Positions 37,517 through 46,353 of a stretch of DNA of 64,000 nt are shown here, piece by piece; the stretch's first letter is position 1, and every line of letters starts with the position of its first letter. This stretch comes from Marinobacter excellens HL-55. GTDB taxonomy: Bacteria; Pseudomonadota; Gammaproteobacteria; Pseudomonadales; Oleiphilaceae. Location: contig LJZQ01000020.1 in assembly GCA_001314845.1 (NCBI GenBank), forward strand, positions 1-64,000, in the 5' to 3' direction. The translations under genes and the position numbers were made by a program. The notes beneath the pieces were generated by a model. It ran no database searches and had not been told where the DNA came from. It saw only the letters and a program-made list of their open reading frames with translations.

Positions 37517-37996
37517 TCATTTCGGTGCGTTAATGTTTTCTCCGTTTTTCTTGCGCGTCTCCAACAAAAACGTGACCGGGCCGTCATTAACCAGTGCCAC
37601 CTTCATGTCAGCACCAAACTCCCCCTCACCCACACGCTCAGCACCTAACCGAACGCTAGCCTCGGTGACAAACTCGCGATAGAGCGCATTCGCCTGCTCT
37701 GGTGCAGCGGCCAAGGAAAATCCCGGGCGCGTGCCAGAACGAGTGTCTGCAGCAAGGGTGAACTGTGGAACAATAAGAATCGAGCCACCGGAGTCCTGAA
37801 CGCTTACGTTCATCCGGCCTTGCTCGTCGGGGAATACCCGGTAGGAGAGAATTTTTCGGCACAGTTCCTTTGCCTCACTGACAGAATCGTCCTTTTCAAC
37901 ACCAAGCAACAACAGAAGTCCTGGGCCAATGTTGGCAATTTGCCGGCCATTGACCGTTACGCTGGCTTCCGAGACGCGCTGGATAAGTCCTTTCAT
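37517..37996 (-). CDS. dtd: D-aminoacyl-tRNA deacylase
   Basis: Removes D-amino acids mischarged on tRNA. The 159-residue protein starts MKGLIQRVSEASVTVNGRQI and has the DTD motifs PQFTLAADTRSG (S-Q-F-T-L, here with proline first) and NDGPVTFLL (N-x-G-P-V/T). The length is slightly over the usual 145-150. It lies downstream of pip on the same strand, a pairing also seen in pseudomonads, with a 106-base gap. Confidence 0.95.
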   Translation of the reverse strand: MKGLIQRVSEASVTVNGRQIANIGPGLLLLLGVEKDDSVSEAKELCRKILSYRVFPDEQGRMNVSVQDSGGSILIVPQFTLAADTRSGTRPGFSLAAAPEQANALYREFVTEASVRLGAERVGEGEFGADMKVALVNDGPVTFLLETRKKNGENINAPK

Positions 37997-38102
37997 TCAA
38001 TCCCTTGATAAACATCTTCGAGGGTTATTATTAAAATCGAGCAAGAGTGTATCGGCGCCCATCACGGGCCGCAACCCCTCACATCAAGAAACCGGCACTT
38101 AA

Positions 38103-39065
38103 TCACCCAGCAGTGGGATTTGCGTTAGAAATGACCTCTTCAACTGCGTGCATGAGTGCATCAACAATAGCGGGTTCAGAGGCCGAATGCCCGGCCTCCC
38201 GAATAATCCGAAGGTCCGCTTCTGGCCAGGCATGACTCAACGCCAGGGCGTTGTCGAGCGGGCACACCATGTCGTACCGGCCGTGAACGATAATGCCTGG
38301 AATGCCGGCGAGCGCTTTGGCATCACGGATGATCTGATCGGGCTCGAGAAAGGCCTGATTCATAAAGTAATGGCATTCAATACGGGCCAGGGCAATGGCC
38401 ACGTGCGGGTGGCCAAAATGCTCAACCACCTTGGGATTGGGATGCAAGGTAGCGCAGCGGCCTTCCCAGATTGACCAGGCCTTGGCCGCCTGAATCTGTT
38501 CCAGCTCGTTCGCGCTGGTCAGCCGACGGTAATAGGCCGACACCATATCGCCACGCTCCGGCTCTGGTATCGGCGCCAGAAAGTCCTGCCAGTAATCGGG
38601 GAACACTCGGCTGGCCCCCTCCTGATAGAACCACTGGATGTCTCGGGGCCGGCAAAGGAAAATACCCCGCAAAACCAACCCCAACACCTGACCGGGATGG
38701 CACTGGGCATAAACCAGGCTGAGCGTGGAGCCCCAGCTGCCGCCAAACAGTAGCCAGCGGTCAACACCAAGAAACTGACGAACGGTTTCCATATCCTGCA
38801 CGAGCTTATCGGTACTGTTCCCCTCCAGCTCCGCCAGCGGCGTTGAGCGCCCTGCCCCTCTTTGGTCCATCAGAATGATCCGGAAACGCTCGGCATCAAA
38901 AAAACGACGATGGTAGTCCTCACAGCCACCCCCAGGACCGCCATGCACCACCAACACAGGGATGCCCTCCGGGTTGCCGGATTCTTCCAGGTACAGCTCA
39001 TGAGGTTCATCCACGGCTAGGTGGTGACGTGCGTAAGGCTGGATTTCAGGGTAGAGCGTCAGCAT
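38103..39065 (-). CDS. pip: Proline iminopeptidase
   Basis: An alpha/beta-hydrolase that releases N-terminal proline from peptides. The 320-residue protein has the oxyanion segment HGGPGGGCEDYH (41-52), the nucleophile elbow FGGSWGSTL with Ser110, and the catalytic histidine in REAGHSASEP near the end; an aspartate in GRYDMVCP completes the triad. This is the usual bacterial Pip layout. No signal peptide is seen, so it acts in the cytoplasm. Confidence 0.95.
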   Translation of the reverse strand: MLTLYPEIQPYARHHLAVDEPHELYLEESGNPEGIPVLVVHGGPGGGCEDYHRRFFDAERFRIILMDQRGAGRSTPLAELEGNSTDKLVQDMETVRQFLGVDRWLLFGGSWGSTLSLVYAQCHPGQVLGLVLRGIFLCRPRDIQWFYQEGASRVFPDYWQDFLAPIPEPERGDMVSAYYRRLTSANELEQIQAAKAWSIWEGRCATLHPNPKVVEHFGHPHVAIALARIECHYFMNQAFLEPDQIIRDAKALAGIPGIIVHGRYDMVCPLDNALALSHAWPEADLRIIREAGHSASEPAIVDALMHAVEEVISNANPTAG

Positions 39066-39170
39066 AACGAACTCCGTTTCAGGGGTAACGGTAGTCTAGC
39101 TGAGATTAACGGGGAGAATCACGGAAGAGCTTGAGGATTATTGCAAAATCAGACTAATGACCGATGCTGA

Positions 39171-39202
39171 CCCCGGACAACACAGGGCCGTGTTGTCCGG
39201 GG
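39171..39202. terminator. Strong hairpin after typA
   Basis: CCCCGGACAACAC (39,171-39,183) and GTGTTGTCCGGGG (39,190-39,202) form a 13-bp stem with a 6-base loop, 12 bases from the typA stop. No T-run follows it on the minus strand, so it may protect the 3' end rather than stop transcription by itself. Confidence 0.6.
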
Positions 39203-39213
39203 CTAAACCGTTT

Positions 39214-41025
39214 TTACTTCTTACCAGCGCGCTTACGCTCGTTCTCGGTCAGCAGCTTCTTGCGCAGACGGATCGACTTGGGCGTCACTTCTACCAGCTC
39301 GTCGTCGTCAATAAACTCCAGCGCTTGCTCAAGGGTGAACTTGATAGGCGGTACCAGAGCGATCACTTCGTCTTTGCCCGAGGCACGCATGTTGTCCAGC
39401 TTCTTACCCTTGGTCGGGTTAACCACCAGGTCGTTATCGCGACTGTGGATACCACACAACTGGCCTTCATAAATGTCCTGGCCAGGATCCAGGAACAGCT
39501 TGCCACGGCTCTGCAGGGTTTCCAGCGAATAGGTCAGTGCTGTGCCGGTCGCCATAGACACGATCACGCCGTTCTGGCGGCTGGTGACATCACCCAGCTT
39601 GATCGGGCCGTAGTGGCTGAAGGTGGAGGTCAGGATACCGGTACCTGAGGTCATGGTCAGGAAGGTGTTCCGGAAACCGATCAGGCCACGGGCAGGAATG
39701 GTGTATTCCAGGCGCATACGACCTTTGCCATCGGGGATCATGTTGGTCATGTCGCCGCGACGCAGACCCATCTGTTCCATGATCGGGCCCTGGTGTTGCT
39801 CTTCGATGTCGACGATCACGTTTTCGTACGGCTCTTGCTTAACACCGTCGACTTCTTTGATCACCACAACCGGGCGGCCTACGGCCAGCTCGAAGTTCTC
39901 GCGACGCATGTTCTCGATCAGCACCGACAGGTGCAGCTCGCCACGGCCAGAGACCTTGAATTTGTCAGCCGATTCGCCTTCTTCAACGCGCAGTGCCACG
40001 TTGTGCAGCAGTTCTTTTTCCAGGCGCTCTTTGATGTTGCGGCTGGTGACGTACTTGCCTTCTTTACCTGCGAACGGCGAATCGTTGACCTGGAAGGTCA
40101 TGGAAACGGTCGGCTCATCCACTGTAAGTGGCGGCAGTGCTTCTACGTTGCTCGGATCACACAGTGTGTCGGAGATAAAGAGCTGATCCAGACCACTGAT
40201 GCACACGATGTCGCCAGCCTGGGCTTGCTCAACTTCAACACGCTGCAGGCCTGAGTGGCCCATGATCTTGAGGATACGACCATTGCGCTTTTTACCATCG
40301 GCGCCAATAGCGGCCACCGGGGTGTTGGTTTTCACTTTACCGCGCGCGATGCGGCCGATACCGATAACACCCAGAAAGCTGTTGTAGTCCAGCTGGGAAA
40401 TCTGCATCTGGAACGGGCCATCCGGATCCACGTCTGGCGCGGGCACGTGATCAACGATGGCCTGGAACACGGCATCCATATTATCTTGCAGATCTTCGTG
40501 ATCCATGCCAGCGATGCCATTCAGGGCACTGGCGAACACGATCGGGAAGTCCAGCTGTTCGTCAGTGGCACCCAGGTTGTCAAACAGGTCGAACACCTGA
40601 TCCACAACCCAATCCGGGCGAGCACCCGGGCGATCAATTTTGTTGACCACAACGATCGGGCGCAGGCCGGCTGCGAAGGCTTTCTGGGTAACAAAGCGGG
40701 TTTGCGGCATCGGGCCGTCGATGGAATCAACCACCAGCAGCACGCTGTCTACCATGCTCATGACTCGCTCAACTTCGCCACCAAAATCCGCGTGCCCCGG
40801 GGTGTCCACGATGTTGATGTCGTAGTCTTTCCATTTAAGCGCGGTGTTCTTCGCCAGAATGGTGATGCCGCGCTCTTTTTCCTGGTCATTGGAATCCATA
40901 ACGCGCTCGCTCTCGAGCTCTTTACGGTCCAAGGTACCGGACTGGCGCAGCAACTGGTCAACCAGGGTGGTCTTACCGTGGTCTACGTGGGCAATAATGG
41001 CAACGTTTCTAAGCTTATCAATCAC
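39214..41025 (-). CDS. typA: Ribosome-associated GTPase TypA/BipA
   Basis: A translational GTPase of 603 residues, linked to ribosome assembly and stress responses. GTPase motifs are G1 [11 protein letters not shown]2 RGITI, G3 [12 protein letters not shown] and G4 NKIDR. EF-G-like domains III and V and the BipA-specific C-terminal domain follow. It starts with GTG at 41,025, with AGGA nine bases upstream (CAGGATACCCGTT before GTG). It is divergent from glnA, sharing about 390 bases of regulatory DNA. Confidence 0.97.
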   Translation of the reverse strand: MIDKLRNVAIIAHVDHGKTTLVDQLLRQSGTLDRKELESERVMDSNDQEKERGITILAKNTALKWKDYDINIVDTPGHADFGGEVERVMSMVDSVLLVVDSIDGPMPQTRFVTQKAFAAGLRPIVVVNKIDRPGARPDWVVDQVFDLFDNLGATDEQLDFPIVFASALNGIAGMDHEDLQDNMDAVFQAIVDHVPAPDVDPDGPFQMQISQLDYNSFLGVIGIGRIARGKVKTNTPVAAIGADGKKRNGRILKIMGHSGLQRVEVEQAQAGDIVCISGLDQLFISDTLCDPSNVEALPPLTVDEPTVSMTFQVNDSPFAGKEGKYVTSRNIKERLEKELLHNVALRVEEGESADKFKVSGRGELHLSVLIENMRRENFELAVGRPVVVIKEVDGVKQEPYENVIVDIEEQHQGPIMEQMGLRRGDMTNMIPDGKGRMRLEYTIPARGLIGFRNTFLTMTSGTGILTSTFSHYGPIKLGDVTSRQNGVIVSMATGTALTYSLETLQSRGKLFLDPGQDIYEGQLCGIHSRDNDLVVNPTKGKKLDNMRASGKDEVIALVPPIKFTLEQALEFIDDDELVEVTPKSIRLRKKLLTENERKRAGKK

Positions 41026-41121
41026 AACGGGTATCCTGCAGAATTTAGCGGCGCGCAGTATATCGAAAAGTCCATGACGTTAATATGAAGAATAGTGCCT
41101 AATATGTAACCAATCGCACAT

Positions 41122-41167
41122 TGCACCACCATAAAGCACCAAAGCCAGGCTCGCACCATCATGGTGC
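41122..41167 (+). promoter_or_regulatory. NtrC enhancer sites upstream of glnA
   Basis: GCACCATCATGGTGC (41,153-41,167) is a perfect match to the known NtrC site GCACC-N5-GGTGC. A weaker half-matching site, TGCACCACCATAAAGCACC, lies about 30 bases upstream (41,122-41,140). They are 100-150 bases before the predicted sigma-54 start, the usual enhancer distance. A pair of sites fits cooperative NtrC binding. Confidence 0.9.
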
Positions 41168-41266
41168 ATCAAAAAAGTGCAGCATCGCGTTTGCAACGCC
41201 ATCACCGTGCGCCAGAATTGCCCGAAAGGCGCATCATTGCGCTGTTCTGGCGCAAAATTAAAAAAC

Positions 41267-41282
41267 TGGCAAGCCGATTGCT
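41267..41282 (+). promoter_or_regulatory. Sigma-54 promoter of glnA
   Basis: TGGCAAGCCGATTGCT has the invariant GG and GC ten bases apart, matching the -24/-12 consensus TGGCAC-N5-TTGCW at nearly all positions. The predicted start is near 41,292, about 125 bases before the glnA ATG. With the NtrC sites upstream and ntrBC downstream, it indicates activation under nitrogen limitation. Confidence 0.88.
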
Positions 41283-41418
41283 TAGCTGTAAGCAGCCGTA
41301 ATTGAAAGGTAAGGTTCAACAGCTTCTGTTAAGCTGCCCTGACCTGCAAAAAAGATCGGGCGCAAGAAGATTGAACGATCCGGCATAACGCACATGTAAT
41401 CACTACGGAGCATGCACA

Positions 41419-42822
41419 ATGTCCAAGACAGTTGATTTGATCAAAGAACACGAAGTGAAGTGGATTGACCTGCGCTTCACCGACAGCCGCGGTAAAGAGC
41501 AGCACGTAACCCTGCCCGCCAGCGAAGTAGACGAAGACTTCTTTGTTGATGGCAAGATGTTTGACGGCTCATCCATCGCCGGCTGGAAGGGCATCAACGA
41601 ATCCGACATGATTCTGATGCCAGCTGACGAAACTGCGGTACTGGATCCGTTCACTGAAGAAACCACTGTCAACATTACCTGCAACATCGTAGAGCCTTCT
41701 ACCATGCAAGGTTACGAGCGTGACCCACGCTCTGTTGCCCGTCGTGCTGAAGAGTACCTGAAGTCTACCGGCATTGCTGACGGTGCCTTATTCGGCCCCG
41801 AGCCAGAGTTCTTCGTGTTCGATTCCGTCAAGTGGAATGTCGACATGCAAGGCGCGTCTTACCACATTCACTCTGAAGAAGCCGCCTGGGTATCTGGTGA
41901 AGACTTCGATCGCAACAACATTGGTCACCGTCCAGGCGTTAAAGGTGGCTACTTCCCGGTTCCGCCGGTAGACAGCCTGCACGATCTGCGTGGCGCGATG
42001 TGTGCGGCCATGGAATCCATGGGTCTGGAAATTGAAGTTCACCACCACGAAGTAGGCACCGCTGGCCAGTGTGAAATCGGCGTTGGCGCCAATACTCTGA
42101 CCCGCAAGGCTGATGAAGTACAGATCCTGAAGTACTGCGTACACAACGTGGCTCACGCCTACGGCAAAACGGCTACTTTTATGCCCAAGCCCGTAGTTGG
42201 TGACAACGGCTCCGGCATGCACGTACACATGTCTTTGAGCAAAGATGGCAAAAACCTGTTCGCAGGTGACAGCTATGCCGGCCTGAGCGAAGAAGCGATT
42301 TACTACATTGGCGGCATCATCAAGCACGCCAAAGCCATCAACGCCTTCACCAACCCGGCTACCAACAGCTACAAGCGTCTGGTCCCGGGCTATGAAGCGC
42401 CGGTTATGCTGGCTTACTCTGCCCGCAACCGTTCTGCTTCCATCCGTATTCCATACGTGAACAGCCCGAAGGCGCGTCGTATCGAAGCACGCTTCCCTGA
42501 TCCGGCAGCCAACCCGTACCTGGCCTTCTCAGCACTGATGATGGCTGGCCTGGACGGTATCCAGAACAAGATCCACCCTGGCGATGCCATGGACAAAGAC
42601 CTGTACGATCTGCCAAAAGAAGAAGCCATGCAGATTCCGCAGGTAGCTACAACTCTGTCTGAAGCTCTGGATTGCCTGCAGGAAGATCACGAGTTCCTGA
42701 CCCGTGGCGGCGTATTCACTGAAGACATGATCGCTGGCTACATCGATCTGAAGCGCGGTGAAGTTGAGCAACTCAACATGACCACGCACCCGATTGAATT
42801 CCAGCTGTACTACTCTTGCTAA
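41419..42822 (+). CDS. glnA: Glutamine synthetase, type I
   Basis: Makes glutamine from glutamate, ammonia and ATP; the central ammonia-assimilation enzyme, a dodecamer in the cytoplasm. At 467 residues it is near the E. coli enzyme (469). Visible features are [19 protein letters not shown] near residue 46, EPEFFVFD, the [17 protein letters not shown] active-site segment, NRSASIRIP, and the adenylylation site DLYDLPKEE (Tyr396), the target of glnE in this window. Transcribed from a sigma-54 promoter. Confidence 0.98.
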   Translation: MSKTVDLIKEHEVKWIDLRFTDSRGKEQHVTLPASEVDEDFFVDGKMFDGSSIAGWKGINESDMILMPADETAVLDPFTEETTVNITCNIVEPSTMQGYERDPRSVARRAEEYLKSTGIADGALFGPEPEFFVFDSVKWNVDMQGASYHIHSEEAAWVSGEDFDRNNIGHRPGVKGGYFPVPPVDSLHDLRGAMCAAMESMGLEIEVHHHEVGTAGQCEIGVGANTLTRKADEVQILKYCVHNVAHAYGKTATFMPKPVVGDNGSGMHVHMSLSKDGKNLFAGDSYAGLSEEAIYYIGGIIKHAKAINAFTNPATNSYKRLVPGYEAPVMLAYSARNRSASIRIPYVNSPKARRIEARFPDPAANPYLAFSALMMAGLDGIQNKIHPGDAMDKDLYDLPKEEAMQIPQVATTLSEALDCLQEDHEFLTRGGVFTEDMIAGYIDLKRGEVEQLNMTTHPIEFQLYYSC

Positions 42823-42872
42823 TTCGTCCTGACGACACTACGCACCACATTGGGGCGTAGTGATGCAAGAAG

Positions 42873-42900
42873 AAAGCCCCGCCGCGTGCGGGGCTTTTTT
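42873..42900 (+). terminator. Intrinsic terminator of glnA
   Basis: AAAGCCCCGC and GCGGGGCTTT form a 10-bp stem with loop CGCGT, followed by a T-run. A second hairpin, CACTACGC/GCGTAGTG (42,836-42,862), lies just before it. Together they separate glnA from the DUF4124 gene and ntrBC. Confidence 0.93.
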
Positions 42901-43033
42901 GTGGGCAAATTCGCAAAACAAGCCCACCACCCCGCGCCCTTAACGATATGTAACCAACGGATCGCCCGGTGCCGTTGAAATGCCCGGGCCTGCCGCTGAT
43001 AATCGAAACAGTCCATTACCTCAGGTTATTGCC

Positions 43034-43558
43034 ATGAAAGCTTCGCGTACTCTTGCAATCGGAATGTTACTGCTGGCGTCTGCCGCCGCCCATGGGGAGG
43101 TGTATCGCCATGTCGATGCCCAGGGCAACGTGACCTTCTCTGATGAGCCAATGCAAGGCGGTGAAACCATCGAGGTCAAACCAGTGACAACCATCACGCT
43201 GCCTAAACCTGAGGCAGTCAGCCAAACCGACCAGCTCCTGGAGGATGTTGAGCGCCAGGGCGCCGCCTATGAAAGCCTCACGCTCGCCCACCCGGAGAAC
43301 GATCAGGCCTTTCACAGTGGCAACGGCGACGTCACCTTTGAGGTGCGCAGCAGCCCGGAATTGCGTCGAGGTCATCGATACGAAGTGACCCTGGATGGCC
43401 AGCCGGTTGGCCAGAGCTCCTCCGGCTCAATCACGGTCAATAACATTGACCGTGGCACGCACAGCGCGGGCGTTCACATCGTTGATGAAAACGGCATACA
43501 GGTGAAAAGCGGCCAACCCGTCACCTTTACCATTCACCGCCCTTCACGCCTCAACTGA
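43034..43558 (+). CDS. Secreted DUF4124-domain protein
   Basis: A 174-residue exported protein of unknown function. The ATG at 43,034 opens a signal peptide (MKASRTLAIGMLLLASAAAHG). The DUF4124 motif follows directly: EVYRHVDAQGNVTFSDEPMQ. The rest is a beta-rich, hydrophilic domain (TFEVRSSPELRRGHRYEVTL). Genes of this family often sit between glnA and ntrB in gammaproteobacteria, as here, and may act in the periplasm. I reject the longer frame from 42,980. Confidence 0.88.
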   Translation: MKASRTLAIGMLLLASAAAHGEVYRHVDAQGNVTFSDEPMQGGETIEVKPVTTITLPKPEAVSQTDQLLEDVERQGAAYESLTLAHPENDQAFHSGNGDVTFEVRSSPELRRGHRYEVTLDGQPVGQSSSGSITVNNIDRGTHSAGVHIVDENGIQVKSGQPVTFTIHRPSRLN

Positions 43559-43568
43559 CCAGTAATTT

Positions 43569-43583
43569 GCACTATTTTAGTGC
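43569..43583 (+). promoter_or_regulatory. Candidate NtrC site upstream of ntrB
   Basis: GCACTATTTTAGTGC has perfect 5-bp arms and the same spacing as NtrC sites (GCAC...GTGC). In enterobacteria an NtrC site before the ntrB (glnL) gene allows NtrC to repress ntrBC. It lies about 195 bases before the ntrB start, so it is a plausible autoregulatory site. A sigma-54 promoter was not found here. Confidence 0.55.
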
Positions 43584-43777
43584 GCATGCACTACGATAAA
43601 GCCATACTCTGGGCAGCAAAGGGGCAACTCCCCGGCTGCCTGTAGCCTTACACGCCTCTCCTGCACCAACCTACAGCACCGGATCGCCCCGCAGGGCGCA
43701 CTGTGCCCGCACTTTGCCCATCGTTTCGTGTTCAACCACAAAACTGGTTCGTTTTTTGCAAAACCGGGGTAACCATC

Positions 43778-44902
43778 ATGAGCTCAAAACGGAAGCCAAG
43801 CATGTCGTTCCAACCATCCACCAGTTTGGGAAGCGGTTACAAAAGCATTCTGGACAGCCTCACCACGGCCGTACTGGTGCTGGGGGATGACCTGAAAATC
43901 CGTTACCTAAATCCGGCGGCGGAAAGCCTGTTTGAAACCAGCATGACCCGCAGCCAGGGCATGCCATTAAACGACGTGCTGATCGACTCTGAAGACGCCC
44001 TGAAGACCCTCCACGCTGCCGCCGGCAATGGACAATCCTACACCCGTCGAGAAGCAGAATTCGGGTTGTTAAGCGGGTCGCGGCTGACCGTCGATTATTC
44101 GGTGACGCCTATCAGCATGGACCCCACTGAACTGCTTATCGAGATCCAGCCCAGAGACCGGCTCATTCGCATCAGTCGTGAAGAAGACATCATCTCCCAA
44201 CAAGAGACCACCCGCATCCTGGTGCGCGGCATGGCCCATGAAATCAAGAATCCGCTCGGGGGCATTCGCGGCGCGGCCCAATTGTTAGACCGGGAACTGA
44301 ATACTGAAGATCAACGCGAGTACACCCGGGTGATCATCGATGAAGCCGATCGCCTTCGCAGCCTGGTCGACCGCATGCTCGGGCCAAACAAGGCACCGAA
44401 GATTGCCATCACCAATATTCACGAAATACTGGAACGGGTACGCACCCTGGTAGAAGCAGAAAGCAAAGGTCGGGTGCGGTTGCGTAGAGACTACGACCCC
44501 AGTATTCCAGAATTCCCGGGTGACAAAGAACAGCTGATTCAGGCGTTTTTGAACATTGCCCGCAACGCCATGGAAGCCGCTTTTGAAAACGAAGGTTCCC
44601 ACAGCTCCGAGGAGCCGCCGACCATAACCTTTCGCACCCGGGCGCTACGCCAATTTACCATCGGGCACCGCCGCCACCGCCTGGTTTGCAGGGCCGACAT
44701 CATCGACAACGGTCCCGGCATACCCGCCGATCTCTTGCAGAATGTTTTTTACCCCATGATCAGTGGCCGTGCCTCTGGCACCGGCCTTGGCCTTTCCATT
44801 ACCCAAAGCATCATCGGCCAGCACCGCGGGCTGGTTGAATGTGAGAGCGAGCCAGGAAGAACCGATTTCATCATCTTCCTGCCTCTGGAGGACAGCAAAT
44901 GA
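43778..44902 (+). CDS. ntrB: Nitrogen regulation sensor kinase/phosphatase NtrB
   Basis: Phosphorylates NtrC when glutamine is low and dephosphorylates it with PII when nitrogen is plentiful. It is cytoplasmic, with no membrane segment. An N-terminal PAS domain (about residues 20-130) is followed by the H-box MAHEIKNPLGG with His154 and the ATP domain with NIARNAMEA, DNGPGIPADLLQNVF and SGTGLGLSIT-like segments. The ATG at 43,778 gives 374 residues, near the family size. Its stop overlaps the ntrC start as ATGA. Confidence 0.95.
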   Translation: MSSKRKPSMSFQPSTSLGSGYKSILDSLTTAVLVLGDDLKIRYLNPAAESLFETSMTRSQGMPLNDVLIDSEDALKTLHAAAGNGQSYTRREAEFGLLSGSRLTVDYSVTPISMDPTELLIEIQPRDRLIRISREEDIISQQETTRILVRGMAHEIKNPLGGIRGAAQLLDRELNTEDQREYTRVIIDEADRLRSLVDRMLGPNKAPKIAITNIHEILERVRTLVEAESKGRVRLRRDYDPSIPEFPGDKEQLIQAFLNIARNAMEAAFENEGSHSSEEPPTITFRTRALRQFTIGHRRHRLVCRADIIDNGPGIPADLLQNVFYPMISGRASGTGLGLSITQSIIGQHRGLVECESEPGRTDFIIFLPLEDSK

Positions 44903-46332
44903 CCCAACCGGCAAACGTCTGGATAATTGACGATGATAAAAGCATTCGCTGGGTGCTCGAACGCGCCTTGAATCAGGCGGGCATGGAGCCGCGAGTGTTC
45001 GAGAGCGGCGAAAGCATCATGATGCGACTTGAACACGAGCAGCCGGATGCCATCGTCAGCGACATCCGCATGCCGGGCGTGGACGGCATCACGCTGCTGG
45101 CCCAAATTGTCGAGAAGCATCCGGATGTGCCGGTCATCATTATGACAGCCCACTCCGATCTGGAAAGCGCGGTTACCAGTTATCAAACCGGCGCCTTTGA
45201 GTACCTGCCCAAGCCATTTGACGTTGACGACGCGGTCGCTCTGGTCAAACGCGCGGTCGCTCACAGCTACGAGAAACGGGCCGCCAGCGAGCCGCAACCA
45301 GACAACACTCAGCGCAACACCGAAATCATCGGTGAAGCACCGGCCATGCAGGAAGTCTTTCGAGCCATTGGCCGGTTGTCGCACTCCAACATCACGGTAT
45401 TGATCAACGGCGAAAGCGGCACCGGTAAAGAACTGGTTGCCCAGGCACTGCACAATCACAGCCCCCGAGCGCGCAATCCGTTCATTGCCCTGAACATGGC
45501 CGCGATTCCGAAGGATCTGATTGAATCCGAACTGTTCGGCCACGAGAAAGGCTCATTTACCGGCGCAGGCGCGGCCCGCCAGGGGCGTTTTGAGCAGGCC
45601 AACGGCGGCACCCTGTTTCTGGACGAAATCGGTGACATGCCGGCAGACACCCAGACCCGATTGCTGCGGGTATTGGCAGATGGCGAATTTTACCGGGTTG
45701 GTGGCACCACCCCCATCAAAGTGGACGTGCGCATCATCGCCGCCACGCATCAGGACCTGGAAAAACTGGTGCAGGCCGGTAGCTTTCGGGAAGACTTGTT
45801 CCACCGCCTGAACGTCATCCGGGTACACCTACCCAAGCTGGCCGAACGCCGGGAAGACATCCCCCGGCTTATGCAGCACTTCCTGAAACGGGCCGCTAAA
45901 GAACTCACGGTTGAGCCCAAACTGTTGCGCCCGGATGCGGAAGAATATCTGACCACCCTGCCCTGGCCCGGCAACGTCCGCCAGCTTGAGAACACCTGCC
46001 GCTGGCTGACCGTCATGGCCAGCGGCCGCGAAATCCACGTGGACGACCTGCCACCCGAATTGCTGCACCAGGCCGAAGCCGAAAACACCGGCATCGGCCA
46101 CACCTGGCAGGAAGGCCTGAAAAACTGGGCGGAGCAAGAGCTGAAACGAGGCAAAAAAGGCATTCTCGACACTGCCATACCGGAGTTCGAGAAGATCATG
46201 ATCGAAACATCCCTGAAACACACCGGCGGCCGCCGGCGGGATGCTTCTGTTCTATTGGGCTGGGGCCGCAATACCCTGACCCGCAAGATCAACGAGCTGG
46301 GACTGGATCACCCGGAGGGGGATGAGGATTGA
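44899..46332 (+). CDS. ntrC: Nitrogen regulation response regulator NtrC
   Basis: A sigma-54 activator of 477 residues. The receiver domain has the phospho-acceptor Asp55 in AIVSDIRMPG. The AAA+ domain has Walker A GESGTGKE, Walker B GTLFLDEIGD, and the sigma-54 contact loop as GSFTGA instead of the usual GAFTGA. The C-terminal Fis-like helix-turn-helix ends VLLGWGRNTLTRKINELGL. It is coupled to ntrB by ATGA and converges with the msh operon with 21 bases between. Predicted targets include glnA nearby. Confidence 0.96.
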   Translation: MTQPANVWIIDDDKSIRWVLERALNQAGMEPRVFESGESIMMRLEHEQPDAIVSDIRMPGVDGITLLAQIVEKHPDVPVIIMTAHSDLESAVTSYQTGAFEYLPKPFDVDDAVALVKRAVAHSYEKRAASEPQPDNTQRNTEIIGEAPAMQEVFRAIGRLSHSNITVLINGESGTGKELVAQALHNHSPRARNPFIALNMAAIPKDLIESELFGHEKGSFTGAGAARQGRFEQANGGTLFLDEIGDMPADTQTRLLRVLADGEFYRVGGTTPIKVDVRIIAATHQDLEKLVQAGSFREDLFHRLNVIRVHLPKLAERREDIPRLMQHFLKRAAKELTVEPKLLRPDAEEYLTTLPWPGNVRQLENTCRWLTVMASGREIHVDDLPPELLHQAEAENTGIGHTWQEGLKNWAEQELKRGKKGILDTAIPEFEKIMIETSLKHTGGRRRDASVLLGWGRNTLTRKINELGLDHPEGDED

Positions 46333-46353
46333 CCTCGCCCCGTCCAAAGCGGA

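Noticed and set aside
39157..40254. Plus-strand frames opposite typA
   Set aside because: typA is full length with all GTPase motifs; the antisense frames have none.
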